Source: Flavobacteriaceae bacterium NBU2973 (GTDB lineage Bacteria; Bacteroidota; Bacteroidia; Flavobacteriales; Flavobacteriaceae). From it: 64,000 nt of DNA. Position 1 is the first letter of the stretch. Each line of letters opens with the position of its first letter. A program made the translations under genes and the position numbers. Below the pieces are notes generated by a model. That model searched no databases, was not told the DNA's origin, and saw only the letters and a program-made list of their open reading frames with translations. Shown in pieces: positions 43,454-51,281 of the stretch. Where the stretch lies: positions 62,001 to 126,000 of the forward strand of contig JAOEIQ010000010.1 in assembly GCA_026162565.1 (NCBI GenBank), in the 5' to 3' direction.

Positions 43454-44339
43454 TAGTAATAATGACCTTGTTTGTGTCGATTATATAGGTCAAATTAAAG
43501 GGCTTGGAAATTGATTTTAGGGCGTTTTCAAGATTATCATGTTCAAAAGCACCTGTAAATTTAATATACAAATCAGATGGATACTGAACTTTAATATTAT
43601 ACTGTTTTTCGAGTTCAATGATAACGTCTTCAAAAGAAGCATTTTCAAAAACACTCATATTTTTTAACCAGTAAGGCTCTGAAATTGTGATTTTAGATTT
43701 AGACCCTTTTCTTGATGATAAGATAAACTCTGTCCCAGCTGGTAACTTAACATTCTCATCATCAAATGCAACTTGCACCAAACCTTCATAACAGGAAACT
43801 TTAAAAATACTATCTCTCGACATGACATTAAATTCTGTACCAAGAACGCTTACAGTACCATAAGGCGTATTAACATCAAATCGTTTTCCTTTTTCTACAT
43901 CGAAAAAAGCTTCTCCATTTAAGTCCAATGATCTATTAGTATTCCATTTGGAATTATTGAATTGTAGCTTTGATAGTTCGTTAAGATTAACAATTGAGTT
44001 GTCAGGCAATGTAATGATTTCATTTTGGGCTATAGTGGTCTGAAAAGAGCTAATTTGGTCTCTATTTAAAAAAGTAAAGAGTGCAAAACCAACAATAAAA
44101 ATTGCAGCTACACTAGATACAACTTTTACCCAATTGATAGAATTATTGTTTTTGGAAACTAGTTTCGAATCTAATGTATCAAAAGATTCAACTTTGGCAA
44201 GTGTGTTACCATTAAACCTTTGAGCTTCTTCAATAATCTCCTTATAGAGTTCAGCATCTTCCAGCGCATTGAAATCCTGTAACTCTGCTTCAGTCAGGTT
44301 TTTATTCAGCCATTTTATTATCAATTGTTCTTTGTCCAT
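43440..44339 (-). CDS. FecR family anti-sigma factor
   Basis: A 299-residue membrane protein with a cytoplasmic N-terminus (about 65 residues, LIIKWLNKNLTEAELQDF), a single membrane helix (about 69-88, VVSSVAAIFIVGFALFTFLN) and a periplasmic FecR domain (NSIVNLNELSKLQFN, GEAFFDVEKGKRFDV, TPYGTVSVLGTEFNVMS), ending in a DUF4974-like domain. It binds and controls the sigma factor upstream and passes the signal from the TonB receptor. Its 3' end overlaps the receptor start by 14 bp. The 35-bp motif at 44352-44386 precedes its ATG. Confidence 0.92.
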   Translation of the reverse strand: MDKEQLIIKWLNKNLTEAELQDFNALEDAELYKEIIEEAQRFNGNTLAKVESFDTLDSKLVSKNNNSINWVKVVSSVAAIFIVGFALFTFLNRDQISSFQTTIAQNEIITLPDNSIVNLNELSKLQFNNSKWNTNRSLDLNGEAFFDVEKGKRFDVNTPYGTVSVLGTEFNVMSRDSIFKVSCYEGLVQVAFDDENVKLPAGTEFILSSRKGSKSKITISEPYWLKNMSVFENASFEDVIIELEKQYNIKVQYPSDLYIKFTGAFEHDNLENALKSISKPFNLTYIIDTNKVIITNGEN

Positions 44340-44351
44340 AACGTGCTGTTA

Positions 44352-44386
44352 TATTTTTAAAACAACTTTAAACATAATTGTCCCAA
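44352..44386 (-). promoter_or_regulatory. Candidate ECF promoter motif, copy A (fecR-TonB receptor operon)
   Basis: Reading the minus strand from 44386 down: TTGGGACAATT, 9 nt, then GTTGTTTTAA followed by AAATA. Copy B (45285-45319) matches at all 11 and at 14 of the last 15 positions with the same 9-nt gap. The motif ends 12 bp before the fecR ATG. The layout of an upstream GGGACAA and a downstream GTTGTTTT fits ECF-type -35 and -10 elements. Confidence 0.6.
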
Positions 44387-44388
44387 AA

Positions 44389-44913
44389 TTATTTTCGATT
44401 TAGTTCTTCAAGCTCTGCTTTAAGTTTGTTTAAAGCACCATAAATTCTATGTTCAGCTACTTTTTTGGTAATGCCTAAAATTTCAGCTACTTCATTGTGA
44501 GTTTTGCCATCTACCTTGTTCAATAGGAAAGCAACTCGTTCCTCTTCTTTTAAACCTGATAATGCGCACTCAAATCGTTTTAGAAACTCTTTCTTCCGCA
44601 GAACAAATTCAGGTGATTCATTGGTGTAGTCTTTTGGTTTTACTTGCTGATATTTCAATACAACTTTTTGATGTTTTACTTCATTAAGCATCATGTTATT
44701 TGCTGTAGTGTATAAAAATGATTTCACAGCTTCAGGTTTTATTTTAGAGCAATTTTCCCAAAGTTTAATAAATGCCTCTTGTACTTTATCAGCTGGATTT
44801 AGTAAGTCTCCATATTTATAAAATAGAATATTACTCAAGGATTGCGCATACTTCTCATAAAGTTTTGAGAAGCGAATTTTATCGCATATATCTTGGTGCA
44901 ATGATTTAGGCAA
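44389..44913 (-). CDS. FecI-like ECF sigma-70 factor
   Basis: A 174-residue sigma factor of the FecI/ECF type: region 2 (ILFYKYGDLLNPADKVQEAF, IKLWENCSK) and region 4 (GLKEEERVAFLLNKVDGKTH, EVAEILGITKKVAEHRIYGAL). The nearest start is TTG at 44913, 12 bp after an in-frame TAA, and no ATG is available before residue 70; this matches the TTG start of the other sigma gene at 25986. It is the first gene of a sigma-fecR-receptor set (49-bp gap to fecR) and probably drives the operons that carry the 35-bp motif. Confidence 0.88.
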   Translation of the reverse strand: MPKSLHQDICDKIRFSKLYEKYAQSLSNILFYKYGDLLNPADKVQEAFIKLWENCSKIKPEAVKSFLYTTANNMMLNEVKHQKVVLKYQQVKPKDYTNESPEFVLRKKEFLKRFECALSGLKEEERVAFLLNKVDGKTHNEVAEILGITKKVAEHRIYGALNKLKAELEELNRK

Positions 44914-44965
44914 AATTGTTTTTTAAGTTGTAGTGAAAGATAGAAAAAAATATTGACTGGAATTA

Positions 44966-45000
44966 TTGGGATAATATCTATTTAAATTGTCTTATTATAA
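44966..45000 (+). promoter_or_regulatory. Candidate ECF promoter motif, degenerate copy C (78-codon ORF)
   Basis: TTGGGATAATA, 9 nt, then ATTGTCTTATTATAA: 9 of 11 and 9 of 15 positions agree with copies A and B at the same spacing. It lies 40 bp upstream of the ATG at 45041. Weaker than the others and partly overlapping AT-rich sequence, so it is tentative. Confidence 0.35.
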
Positions 45001-45040
45001 GAGAAGAGCTTTGTCTCTTGAAAAGTATTAAAGATTTGTT

Positions 45041-45277
45041 ATGCAGTCTTCCTGTAAAAATAGAACAACAAAATTTATAGAATCAATCTCTAGATTGAAA
45101 AGAGAAGAATTATTACTTTGTAAATTAAAGATTAAGAAGTTGGAAAAAACACTAGAGAAGGATTACAACATTATTAATTTTTATAAATACAGACAAGCAA
45201 CTGTTAGATTTAATAATTTGAAGTCTACAATTATTGATTTAAAAATACTAGAATTAAAAATGAATAGAAAAATTTAA
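45041..45277 (+). CDS. Possible small basic helical protein
   Basis: A 78-codon ORF in the 460-bp space between the sigma gene (minus strand) and the acidic lipoprotein. The product is Lys-rich and helical (SISRLKREELLLCKLKIKKL), without signal peptide or recognised family. A degenerate copy of the 35-bp motif sits 40 bp upstream, which supports expression with this locus. Otherwise the ORF might be fortuitous in AT-rich DNA. The rest of the interval holds only motif copies B and C. Confidence 0.42.
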   Translation: MQSSCKNRTTKFIESISRLKREELLLCKLKIKKLEKTLEKDYNIINFYKYRQATVRFNNLKSTIIDLKILELKMNRKI

Positions 45278-45284
45278 AAATTTC

Positions 45285-45319
45285 TTGGGACAATTTTTTA
45301 GTTGGTTGTTTTAAGAATA
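45285..45319 (+). promoter_or_regulatory. Candidate ECF promoter motif, copy B (acidic lipoprotein operon)
   Basis: TTGGGACAATT, 9 nt, then GTTGTTTTAA followed by GAATA; it is the best match to copy A upstream of fecR and lies 54 bp before the lipoprotein ATG at 45374. Same orientation relative to the gene as copy A. Confidence 0.6.
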
Positions 45320-45373
45320 AAGAGCCTAATAAGGTAAATCAAAAAACGAACTCGATTAATTAAAACATGTATT

Positions 45374-47158
45374 ATGAAAACATTAAAACCAATCTTACTA
45401 CTAGTTCTTGGTGTTCTTTTTACAATGACATCTTGTAGAACTGAAGACGATTTAGCGATTGATCCACCAACCGAAGAAAAAATCGAAGCAAACTCAACTG
45501 TAGCTAATTTAATGAGTAGAACTGCACTTAATGATGGTTCTAGCGATAATATTATAGATAATGCTAGTTGTTTAAGTGTTCAACTTCCAGTTACAGTTAC
45601 TGTTAATGGAATTGAATTGATTATCAATGATGAAGATGGTTATGAAGACATTGAGGATATTATCGATTTATTTGATGATGATGTAGATTCCGTTGTAATC
45701 TCTTATCCAATTACAATAATACTCACAGACTTTTCAACCATTGTGGTAAATTCAGATACTGAATTAGCAGCTTTAGCAGTTAATTGTGTTGGTGAAAACG
45801 AAGATGATGATGATATAGAATGTATTGATTTTCAGTATCCTATAACAGCTTCTGTTTTTAATGAGAATGACGATTTAATCAATACGATTACCATCAACAA
45901 TGACAATGATATGTATGATTTTATTGATGATTTAGATGATTTTGTGGCGGTTAGTATAAACTTTCCAATTACGGTAATTTTTGCAGATGGAACTACACAG
46001 ACCATTAATTCTATTCAAGAGTTAGAAGATGCTATTGAAATGGCAGACGATACTTGTGATGAAGACGATGATAATGATTTTGATGATGATGATTGTAATA
46101 TCTGTACTACAAATGACCTTGATACCATTTTTGCTGATTGCTCTGAATGGACAGTTGATAAATTAGAACGAAATGATAATGATCTTGAAGATAACTATGT
46201 AGGTTATGTATTTGAGTTCAATAGTGATGGAACTATTTTGGTAACTCAAAACACCAATACTTTTAATGGAACTTGGGAAGCAGCAGGTACAGGTAACAAT
46301 ATTTCGGTGGTTATTAATATTACCGGATTGTCAGATTTTAGTGACACATGGAATTTACATGAGATTGACCAAGAGGATGACGAAGTTGAAGTTGATTTAA
46401 GATTAGGTGATGATAGGTTGCGATTCGAAAGTGATTGCCAATCTAGTGGAAACATTGATGATACAGTACTTGTAAATGCATTAACAAACGGTGATTGGTA
46501 TATTACTTATTTCTTTGATGATACAGACGAAACGGCAGATTTTGCAAATTATATATTCAATTTTGCATCAGATAATACAGCAACAGCTACAGATATGAGT
46601 GGCACTACTAATGGTTCATGGTCAACCTCTAATGGTGATGAAACAATGCTTGGATTGAATCTTAATTTTGGTACTGGGATTCCGTTAGATGAGCTAGCAG
46701 ACGATTGGGATGTACTTGAGGTAACCAATGATATTATTCGATTAAAAGATATTAGTGGAGGAGATGGTTCAGAGGACTTTTTAACCTTTGAACGAAATCC
46801 TTTTAATGGCGGAAATGGCAATGATGATTTAGTAGACATTCTAACAGATGGTCTCTGGATTGTAGCATCTTATACAGAAGATACAAATGACCAAACTGCT
46901 AACTATACAGGTTATGAACTAAATTTTGACATTAATGGTACCGTTTCAGCTTCAAATGGTACTAGTACAAACAATGGAACATGGTCAGTATTTAGTTCTG
47001 GGAATCAAATGGCTTTAGATTTCGGAACTGATATGCCTTTTGAAGAATTTAATGATGAAGATTGGGATGTTATTTCCGTTTCAGATACAGAAGTAACAAT
47101 TCAAGATGTTAGTGGAGGTAATGGTGGAACAGACACCTTAACTTTACAAAAATTATAA
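45374..47158 (+). CDS. Large acidic lipoprotein with tandem lipocalin-like units
   Basis: A 594-residue lipoprotein (lipobox TMTSC at 17-21; CRTEDD after it resembles the surface-export signal). Residues 65-230 hold two related units with CLSVQLPVTVTV, CIDFQYPITASV and a repeated IxFPITVxFADGT theme. An extremely acidic Cys-containing linker (EDDDNDFDDDDCNICTTND, about 238-256) follows. Residues 260-594 contain three lipocalin-like repeats with the pattern W-x(6)-DD/ET-x-F-x(5)-FN-x-DGT, GTWS and DISGG-x-G-x-D-x-LTF. The fourth unit is the next gene. Ca2+ or metal binding by the acidic stretches is conjecture. Divergent to the FecI locus. Confidence 0.75.
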   Translation: MKTLKPILLLVLGVLFTMTSCRTEDDLAIDPPTEEKIEANSTVANLMSRTALNDGSSDNIIDNASCLSVQLPVTVTVNGIELIINDEDGYEDIEDIIDLFDDDVDSVVISYPITIILTDFSTIVVNSDTELAALAVNCVGENEDDDDIECIDFQYPITASVFNENDDLINTITINNDNDMYDFIDDLDDFVAVSINFPITVIFADGTTQTINSIQELEDAIEMADDTCDEDDDNDFDDDDCNICTTNDLDTIFADCSEWTVDKLERNDNDLEDNYVGYVFEFNSDGTILVTQNTNTFNGTWEAAGTGNNISVVINITGLSDFSDTWNLHEIDQEDDEVEVDLRLGDDRLRFESDCQSSGNIDDTVLVNALTNGDWYITYFFDDTDETADFANYIFNFASDNTATATDMSGTTNGSWSTSNGDETMLGLNLNFGTGIPLDELADDWDVLEVTNDIIRLKDISGGDGSEDFLTFERNPFNGGNGNDDLVDILTDGLWIVASYTEDTNDQTANYTGYELNFDINGTVSASNGTSTNNGTWSVFSSGNQMALDFGTDMPFEEFNDEDWDVISVSDTEVTIQDVSGGNGGTDTLTLQKL

Positions 47159-47189
47159 ACCATATACATACAATTAAAACTCAATAATT

Positions 47190-47672
47190 ATGAAAAAAGG
47201 ATTTTATTTAAGTTTACTTATCATGTTAAGTTTCTCACTAATGTCAACAACTTGTTCAAGTGATGATGACGATGGAATCTCTAACGATAATAGTCAACAA
47301 ATAGCAGAAATTGAAAGTACAGCCCAATCAGGGACTTGGAGAATAACAAACTTTAACGACTCTGGGCAAAATGAAACTTCAGATTTCAATGGATATGATT
47401 TTAGTTTCAATAGTGATGGCACTTTAGTGGCATCAAATGGTACTAATACATTAAATGGCACTTGGTCTATTAGTGATGACAGTAACAGTAGTAGCAGTAG
47501 TAGTGATGATGATATAGATTTTAATATTTTCTTCCCTGTATCTGAAGACAATGATTTTGAAGATTTGAATGATGATTGGGATATCGTGTCTACATCATCA
47601 ACAAGAATTGAGCTTATTGATATTAGTGGCGGAAATGGTGGTACTGATATGCTAACCTTTGAAAAAAACTAA
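47190..47672 (+). CDS. Small acidic lipocalin-like lipoprotein, paralogue of the repeats in the previous protein
   Basis: A 160-residue lipoprotein: signal ending SLMSTTC with SSDDDDG behind the cysteine. The mature domain repeats the module of the 594-residue protein (GTWRITNFNDSGQNETSDFN, NSDGTLVASNGTNTLNGTWS, DDWDIVSTSSTRIELIDISG, then GGTDMLTFEKN). A Ser/Asp-rich insertion (SDDSNSSSSSSDDDIDF) replaces one loop. It follows the larger gene by 31 bp and is surely co-transcribed. A strong terminator comes after it. The shared repeats suggest gene duplication or module loss. Confidence 0.8.
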   Translation: MKKGFYLSLLIMLSFSLMSTTCSSDDDDGISNDNSQQIAEIESTAQSGTWRITNFNDSGQNETSDFNGYDFSFNSDGTLVASNGTNTLNGTWSISDDSNSSSSSSDDDIDFNIFFPVSEDNDFEDLNDDWDIVSTSSTRIELIDISGGNGGTDMLTFEKN

Positions 47673-47722
47673 AGAAAATTAGTCAAGTAACCTTTTATGC
47701 CCCAAAATAATTGATTAATAGT

Positions 47723-47757
47723 AACCAACCATGAAAAATATTCATGGTTGGTTTTTT
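47723..47757. terminator. Intrinsic terminator of the acidic lipoprotein operon
   Basis: Stem AACCAACCATGAA (47723-47735) and TTCATGGTTGGTT (47741-47753) with a 5-nt loop and T-run. The convergent gene ends at 47806 and may share it only if the A-rich left side serves as its T-run, which is weak. Confidence 0.87.
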
Positions 47758-47805
47758 ATTAAAAGTTTATTCTCGCTAAAACAACTCTTGGTTCTTTTAT
47801 TACGA

Positions 47806-48576
47806 TTAACTCTTTTTCCTACTTAATACACGATACTCTTCATAGCATTGACTAATAGCATCTAAAATTTGAAGATCGTTTGCCGTATTTATAAAATCTC
47901 TAGAGTAGTCGCACTGTCTTACAATTTCGTCTAGATCTACTTTATCTACTTGTAATAATACCATGAGCATTTCTCTATCAAAACGCGCGGCTAATTGGTT
48001 TCGTATTTCGTCATCTTGCTTCATTTTACGCAGCTTACGCATTTCTTTTCCTTTTTTACCAAACATACGATATAAAAAATCTGCAGGATTGAAAATAGCG
48101 CCTAATACTTTACTAATAGCACTTGGCGCATTGTTTCCTGCTTCATAACCAGCAGTAGACAATCCTGAAATACTATATCTGTAATTTTTTTGAATTGGTA
48201 CTTGTGCAATATCAAGCTCTAAATAACCAGTTAATTGTAAACGTTTTACAACAACTTCTTCTAAAGCCAGTGCTAATTCGGTCATTTCAATTTTGGTACT
48301 ACCAAACTTTAACCAATCGTTGGTAACACGAACTTTAATAGACTTATAACCTAAATACGAAAAGTGAAGCGTATCGTTAACATTAGCAACCATTTCGAAT
48401 TCCCCTTCTTTATTGGTTGAGGTTCCTTTTACTTGATTAAGGTTTACAATATTGACACTTTCTAAAGGTGAATCAGTACTAACACTGTAAACAACACCTG
48501 TTACAGAGGTTGCATCTTGTGCAATCACAACAAATGGTGCGACTAATAAGAATAAAACAGTGAGTAGTTTTTTCAT
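47806..48576 (-). CDS. Carboxypeptidase-like regulatory domain protein
   Basis: A 256-residue exported protein (signal peptide ending VVIAQ; start at the ATG complement of 48574-48576). Residues 22-105 form a CarboxypepD_reg-like domain (TGVVYSVSTDSPLESVNIV, STNKEGEFEMVANVNDTLHF, YLGYKSIKVRV). The remaining 150 residues are helical and charged (MRKLRKMKQDDEIRNQLAAR, DYSRDFINTANDLQILDAIS). It resembles other Bacteroidetes proteins of about this length; function unknown. Confidence 0.75.
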   Translation of the reverse strand: MKKLLTVLFLLVAPFVVIAQDATSVTGVVYSVSTDSPLESVNIVNLNQVKGTSTNKEGEFEMVANVNDTLHFSYLGYKSIKVRVTNDWLKFGSTKIEMTELALALEEVVVKRLQLTGYLELDIAQVPIQKNYRYSISGLSTAGYEAGNNAPSAISKVLGAIFNPADFLYRMFGKKGKEMRKLRKMKQDDEIRNQLAARFDREMLMVLLQVDKVDLDEIVRQCDYSRDFINTANDLQILDAISQCYEEYRVLSRKKS

Positions 48577-48664
48577 GTCATGCAATTAATAAACAAAATT
48601 ACTAAACAAAATACAAAAACGAGACCAATTGTGTTTTTTTGACGTAATATTAACAAGCTATTAG

Positions 48665-50503
48665 TTATCGTCTTGAACGTCTTGGTCTAGATGATCCTGA
48701 TTTCCCTCCAGATTTAAAATCTGAATTGGAGCGTTTAGATTTATCACTAGATCGTTTCTCACCTCTGTTTCCAGAATCACTTCTTCTAGAACGTCTGTTA
48801 CTATTGTCGTCATTTCGTCTGTCATCAGAACGTCTTGAGCGTCTGTCGTCTCGCCTTCCTCCAGACCGTCTTCCTCTATCTCGACCTCTTCCGCCTCCAC
48901 GATTTTCAGAGACTTCAACATTTACAAAACGTCCATTGTGTTTAAAGTCGGTGAAATAAGCAATTACTTTTTCTGTGAGTGATTTTTCGGTATTGAAAAA
49001 CGAAAAGCTCTCCTTCACGTCTACTTTAAAAACGTCATCACGACCGAGGTCTAATTGTTCCTTTAAAAAGTCTTTTAATGTCATCCAATCGTAACCATCT
49101 TTACGACCAACATTTATAAAGTATCGCGTATCGTCAACATCTTTCAAGCTTCCACCATCACGCTCGCTACTATTGGTAGCTTCAATATTGAGGTCTTTAG
49201 ATTTTTGATAGTAATTAAAGAAACGTGTAAATTCGACAGAGAAGAATTTTTTAATTAATTCATCTTTTGAAGTGTCTTCAAATAAAGTATTAATACTTTC
49301 AAGATAGGAGTCAATTTCGTGGTTAACTTCTGTATTATGAACTTTATTGGCTAACGACATTAATTGCACTTCACAAATTTCCATTCCATCAGGAATGTTT
49401 TTATTTTCAAAATTCTTTTTAATAATACGTTCAATACTTTTTATTTTTCGAACCTCACTTTTAGAAACTATTACCATGGATACACCAGTTTTTCCTGCGC
49501 GTCCTGTTCGTCCAGATCTGTGCGTGTAGGTTTCTATTTCATCTGGTAGTTGGTAATTAATAACGTGAGTTATATCGTCTACATCAATACCACGAGCGGC
49601 AACGTCCGTAGCAACAAGCATTTGTATTTGTTTGTTTCTAAACGATTTCATGACCAAATCGCGTTGATTCTGACTTAAATCGCCGTGTAAAGCTCCTGCA
49701 CTATAGCCATCTTCGATTAATTTTTCTGCTACCTTTTGAGTATCTCGTTTTGTACGACAAAATATTACCGAAAAAATATCTGGATTGGCGTCTGCTAGAC
49801 GTTTTAAAGCTAAATAGCGATCACGAGAGTTTACTAAATAGTATTCATGTGACACTTGATCGCTACCAACATTTTTTGTTCCTACAGTAATCTCTGTAGG
49901 ATTGGTCATAAATTTTTTTGCAATAGTTGCTACTTCCTTTGGCATAGTTGCAGAAAATAGCCATGTACTTTTATCTTCAGGTGTATGAGATAAAATATCA
50001 GTAATATCCTCGTAAAATCCCATATTCAGCATCTCGTCAGCTTCATCTAAAACAGCGTATTCAATTTTGGATATATCTACAAGGCGTCTGCTGATCATAT
50101 CTTTCATACGACCAGGAGTTGCTACAATAATTTGAGTCCCTTGTTTTACCTGTTTAGCTTGTTCTGTGATACTGGCTCCACCATAAATGGCAGTGACATT
50201 TAGACCTTTATAATATTTACCATAGTTTTTTAACTCGTTGGTAATTTGTAAACAAAGTTCACGAGTAGGTGAAAGGATTAAGCCTTGAGTGGTTCTACTA
50301 TCAATATTAATTTTTTGAAGCATAGGAAACCCGAAAGCTGCTGTTTTTCCTGTTCCTGTTTGCGCTAAAGCGACTAAATCTCCGTCGTTTTCTAATAAAA
50401 TAGGTATCGCTTTGTCTTGTACTTCACTAGGTGTTTTAAATCCTAAATCGGAAATGGCATTTAATAGAAGATCGTTAAGACCTAAATCTTGGAATGTGTT
50501 CAT
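48665..50503 (-). CDS. DEAD-box RNA helicase (DbpA/CsdA-like) with RGG-type tail
   Basis: A 612-residue helicase. Motifs in order: Q-motif region, AQTGTGKTAAFGFP (I), ILSPTRELCLQ (Ia), VLDEADEML (II), FSATMP (III), IFCRTKRDT (IV), ATDVAARGIDVDD and HRSGRTGRAGKTG (VI). A DbpA-type RNA-binding domain (YFINVGRKDGYDWMTLKDF) follows, then a low-complexity Arg/Gly/Ser/Asp tail of about 75 residues, typical of flavobacterial helicases that act in ribosome assembly or cold response. The 5' leader is long, with two hairpins. Confidence 0.93.
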   Translation of the reverse strand: MNTFQDLGLNDLLLNAISDLGFKTPSEVQDKAIPILLENDGDLVALAQTGTGKTAAFGFPMLQKINIDSRTTQGLILSPTRELCLQITNELKNYGKYYKGLNVTAIYGGASITEQAKQVKQGTQIIVATPGRMKDMISRRLVDISKIEYAVLDEADEMLNMGFYEDITDILSHTPEDKSTWLFSATMPKEVATIAKKFMTNPTEITVGTKNVGSDQVSHEYYLVNSRDRYLALKRLADANPDIFSVIFCRTKRDTQKVAEKLIEDGYSAGALHGDLSQNQRDLVMKSFRNKQIQMLVATDVAARGIDVDDITHVINYQLPDEIETYTHRSGRTGRAGKTGVSMVIVSKSEVRKIKSIERIIKKNFENKNIPDGMEICEVQLMSLANKVHNTEVNHEIDSYLESINTLFEDTSKDELIKKFFSVEFTRFFNYYQKSKDLNIEATNSSERDGGSLKDVDDTRYFINVGRKDGYDWMTLKDFLKEQLDLGRDDVFKVDVKESFSFFNTEKSLTEKVIAYFTDFKHNGRFVNVEVSENRGGGRGRDRGRRSGGRRDDRRSRRSDDRRNDDNSNRRSRRSDSGNRGEKRSSDKSKRSNSDFKSGGKSGSSRPRRSRR

Positions 50504-50588
50504 TACTTTTATAAGTATTCGATTATGTTATGTAGTGTTACATAAGAAGCGAATCGACATACTTAAACCTAATACTTCTGGTAACACA

Positions 50589-50630
50589 TCCTCACCCTGA
50601 GGACTATTTATAACTCATTATTTATGAGTT
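50589..50630 (-). promoter_or_regulatory. Two hairpins in the helicase mRNA leader
   Basis: TCCTCACCCTGAGGA (50589-50603; 6-bp stem, 3-nt loop) and AACTCAT with ATGAGTT (50612-50618 / 50624-50630; 5-nt loop). They lie between the candidate -7 box and the ATG, so they would be in the leader RNA. Confidence 0.5.
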
Positions 50631-50638
50631 TACGGCTG

Positions 50639-50646
50639 CAAAGATA
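50639..50646 (-). promoter_or_regulatory. -7 box of the DEAD-box helicase promoter
   Basis: Minus strand TATCTTTG followed by CAGCC, a full match to TAnnTTTG. It implies a 5' leader of around 130 nt before the ATG at 50503. No TTG is present at the usual spacing upstream. Confidence 0.5.
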
Positions 50647-50651
50647 GACTT

Positions 50652-51248
50652 TTATTTGTAATGTGTATTAGATATTATATTAGATAAATAATTTACCAAT
50701 AACTTAACGGCTTTACCTCGATGTCCAATTGTATTTTTCTCATCTAATGAAATTTCAGCAAAGGTTTTGGTATAGCCTTTAGCTTTAAAAATGGGATCAT
50801 AACCAAATCCTTTTTCGCCTTGTTTTTCATGTGTTATTTCACCTTTACAAATTCCAGTAAATATTTTAAGCTCGCCATTTAAATGTATTGCTATTACAGT
50901 TTTAAATTGCGCACTTCTATCAGTTTCATCTTTTAAATTTTCTAGAAGTTTATTCATGTTGTCGTCCGCATCACGTTGCTTTCCAGCATATCGAGCAGAA
51001 TAAACACCTGGCTCGCCATTGAGAGCAGTAACTTCTAGTCCAGTATCATCAGCAAAACAATCGTAGTCATAATGCGTTTTGATGTATTCTGCTTTTTGTT
51101 TGGCATTACCTTCAATTGTAGTTTGGGTTTCTGGTACATCTTCAAAACAACCAATATCTCTTAAACTTAATAGCTCTATATGTTTAGGAATAAGAGCTTG
51201 TACTTCTTTTAGTTTATTTAAATTATTGGTGGCGAAAACGAGTTGCAT
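50652..51248 (-). CDS. rdgB: RdgB/HAM1 family non-canonical purine NTP pyrophosphatase
   Basis: A 198-residue house-cleaning NTPase. Motifs: ATNNLNKLKEVQ (nucleotide/phosphate contact), FADDTGLEVTALNGEPGVYS (Asp catalytic), GFGYDPIF and SLDEKNTIGHRGKAVK (Lys and HR). It hydrolyses dITP, ITP and XTP to monophosphates. Start at ATG 51248; the six extra codons to 51266 lack support. It is followed by the helicase's promoter and preceded by the DCC1 gene with a 33-bp gap. Confidence 0.93.
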   Translation of the reverse strand: MQLVFATNNLNKLKEVQALIPKHIELLSLRDIGCFEDVPETQTTIEGNAKQKAEYIKTHYDYDCFADDTGLEVTALNGEPGVYSARYAGKQRDADDNMNKLLENLKDETDRSAQFKTVIAIHLNGELKIFTGICKGEITHEKQGEKGFGYDPIFKAKGYTKTFAEISLDEKNTIGHRGKAVKLLVNYLSNIISNTHYK

Positions 51249-51281
51249 GAAGGTTAATTTATGCAACTAAAATAGTATATT

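Noticed and set aside
44914-45040. A motif copy for the sigma gene itself on the minus strand (GACAATT at about 44985-44991)
   Set aside because: Only 8 of 11 positions match the first half, and the second half is about half-matched; it overlaps copy C on the other strand, so it is not counted.
48661-48959. Overlapping ORFs of 86 and 77 codons on both strands at the end of the DEAD-box gene
   Set aside because: They are other-frame readings of the Arg/Gly/Ser/Asp tail, with skewed composition only.
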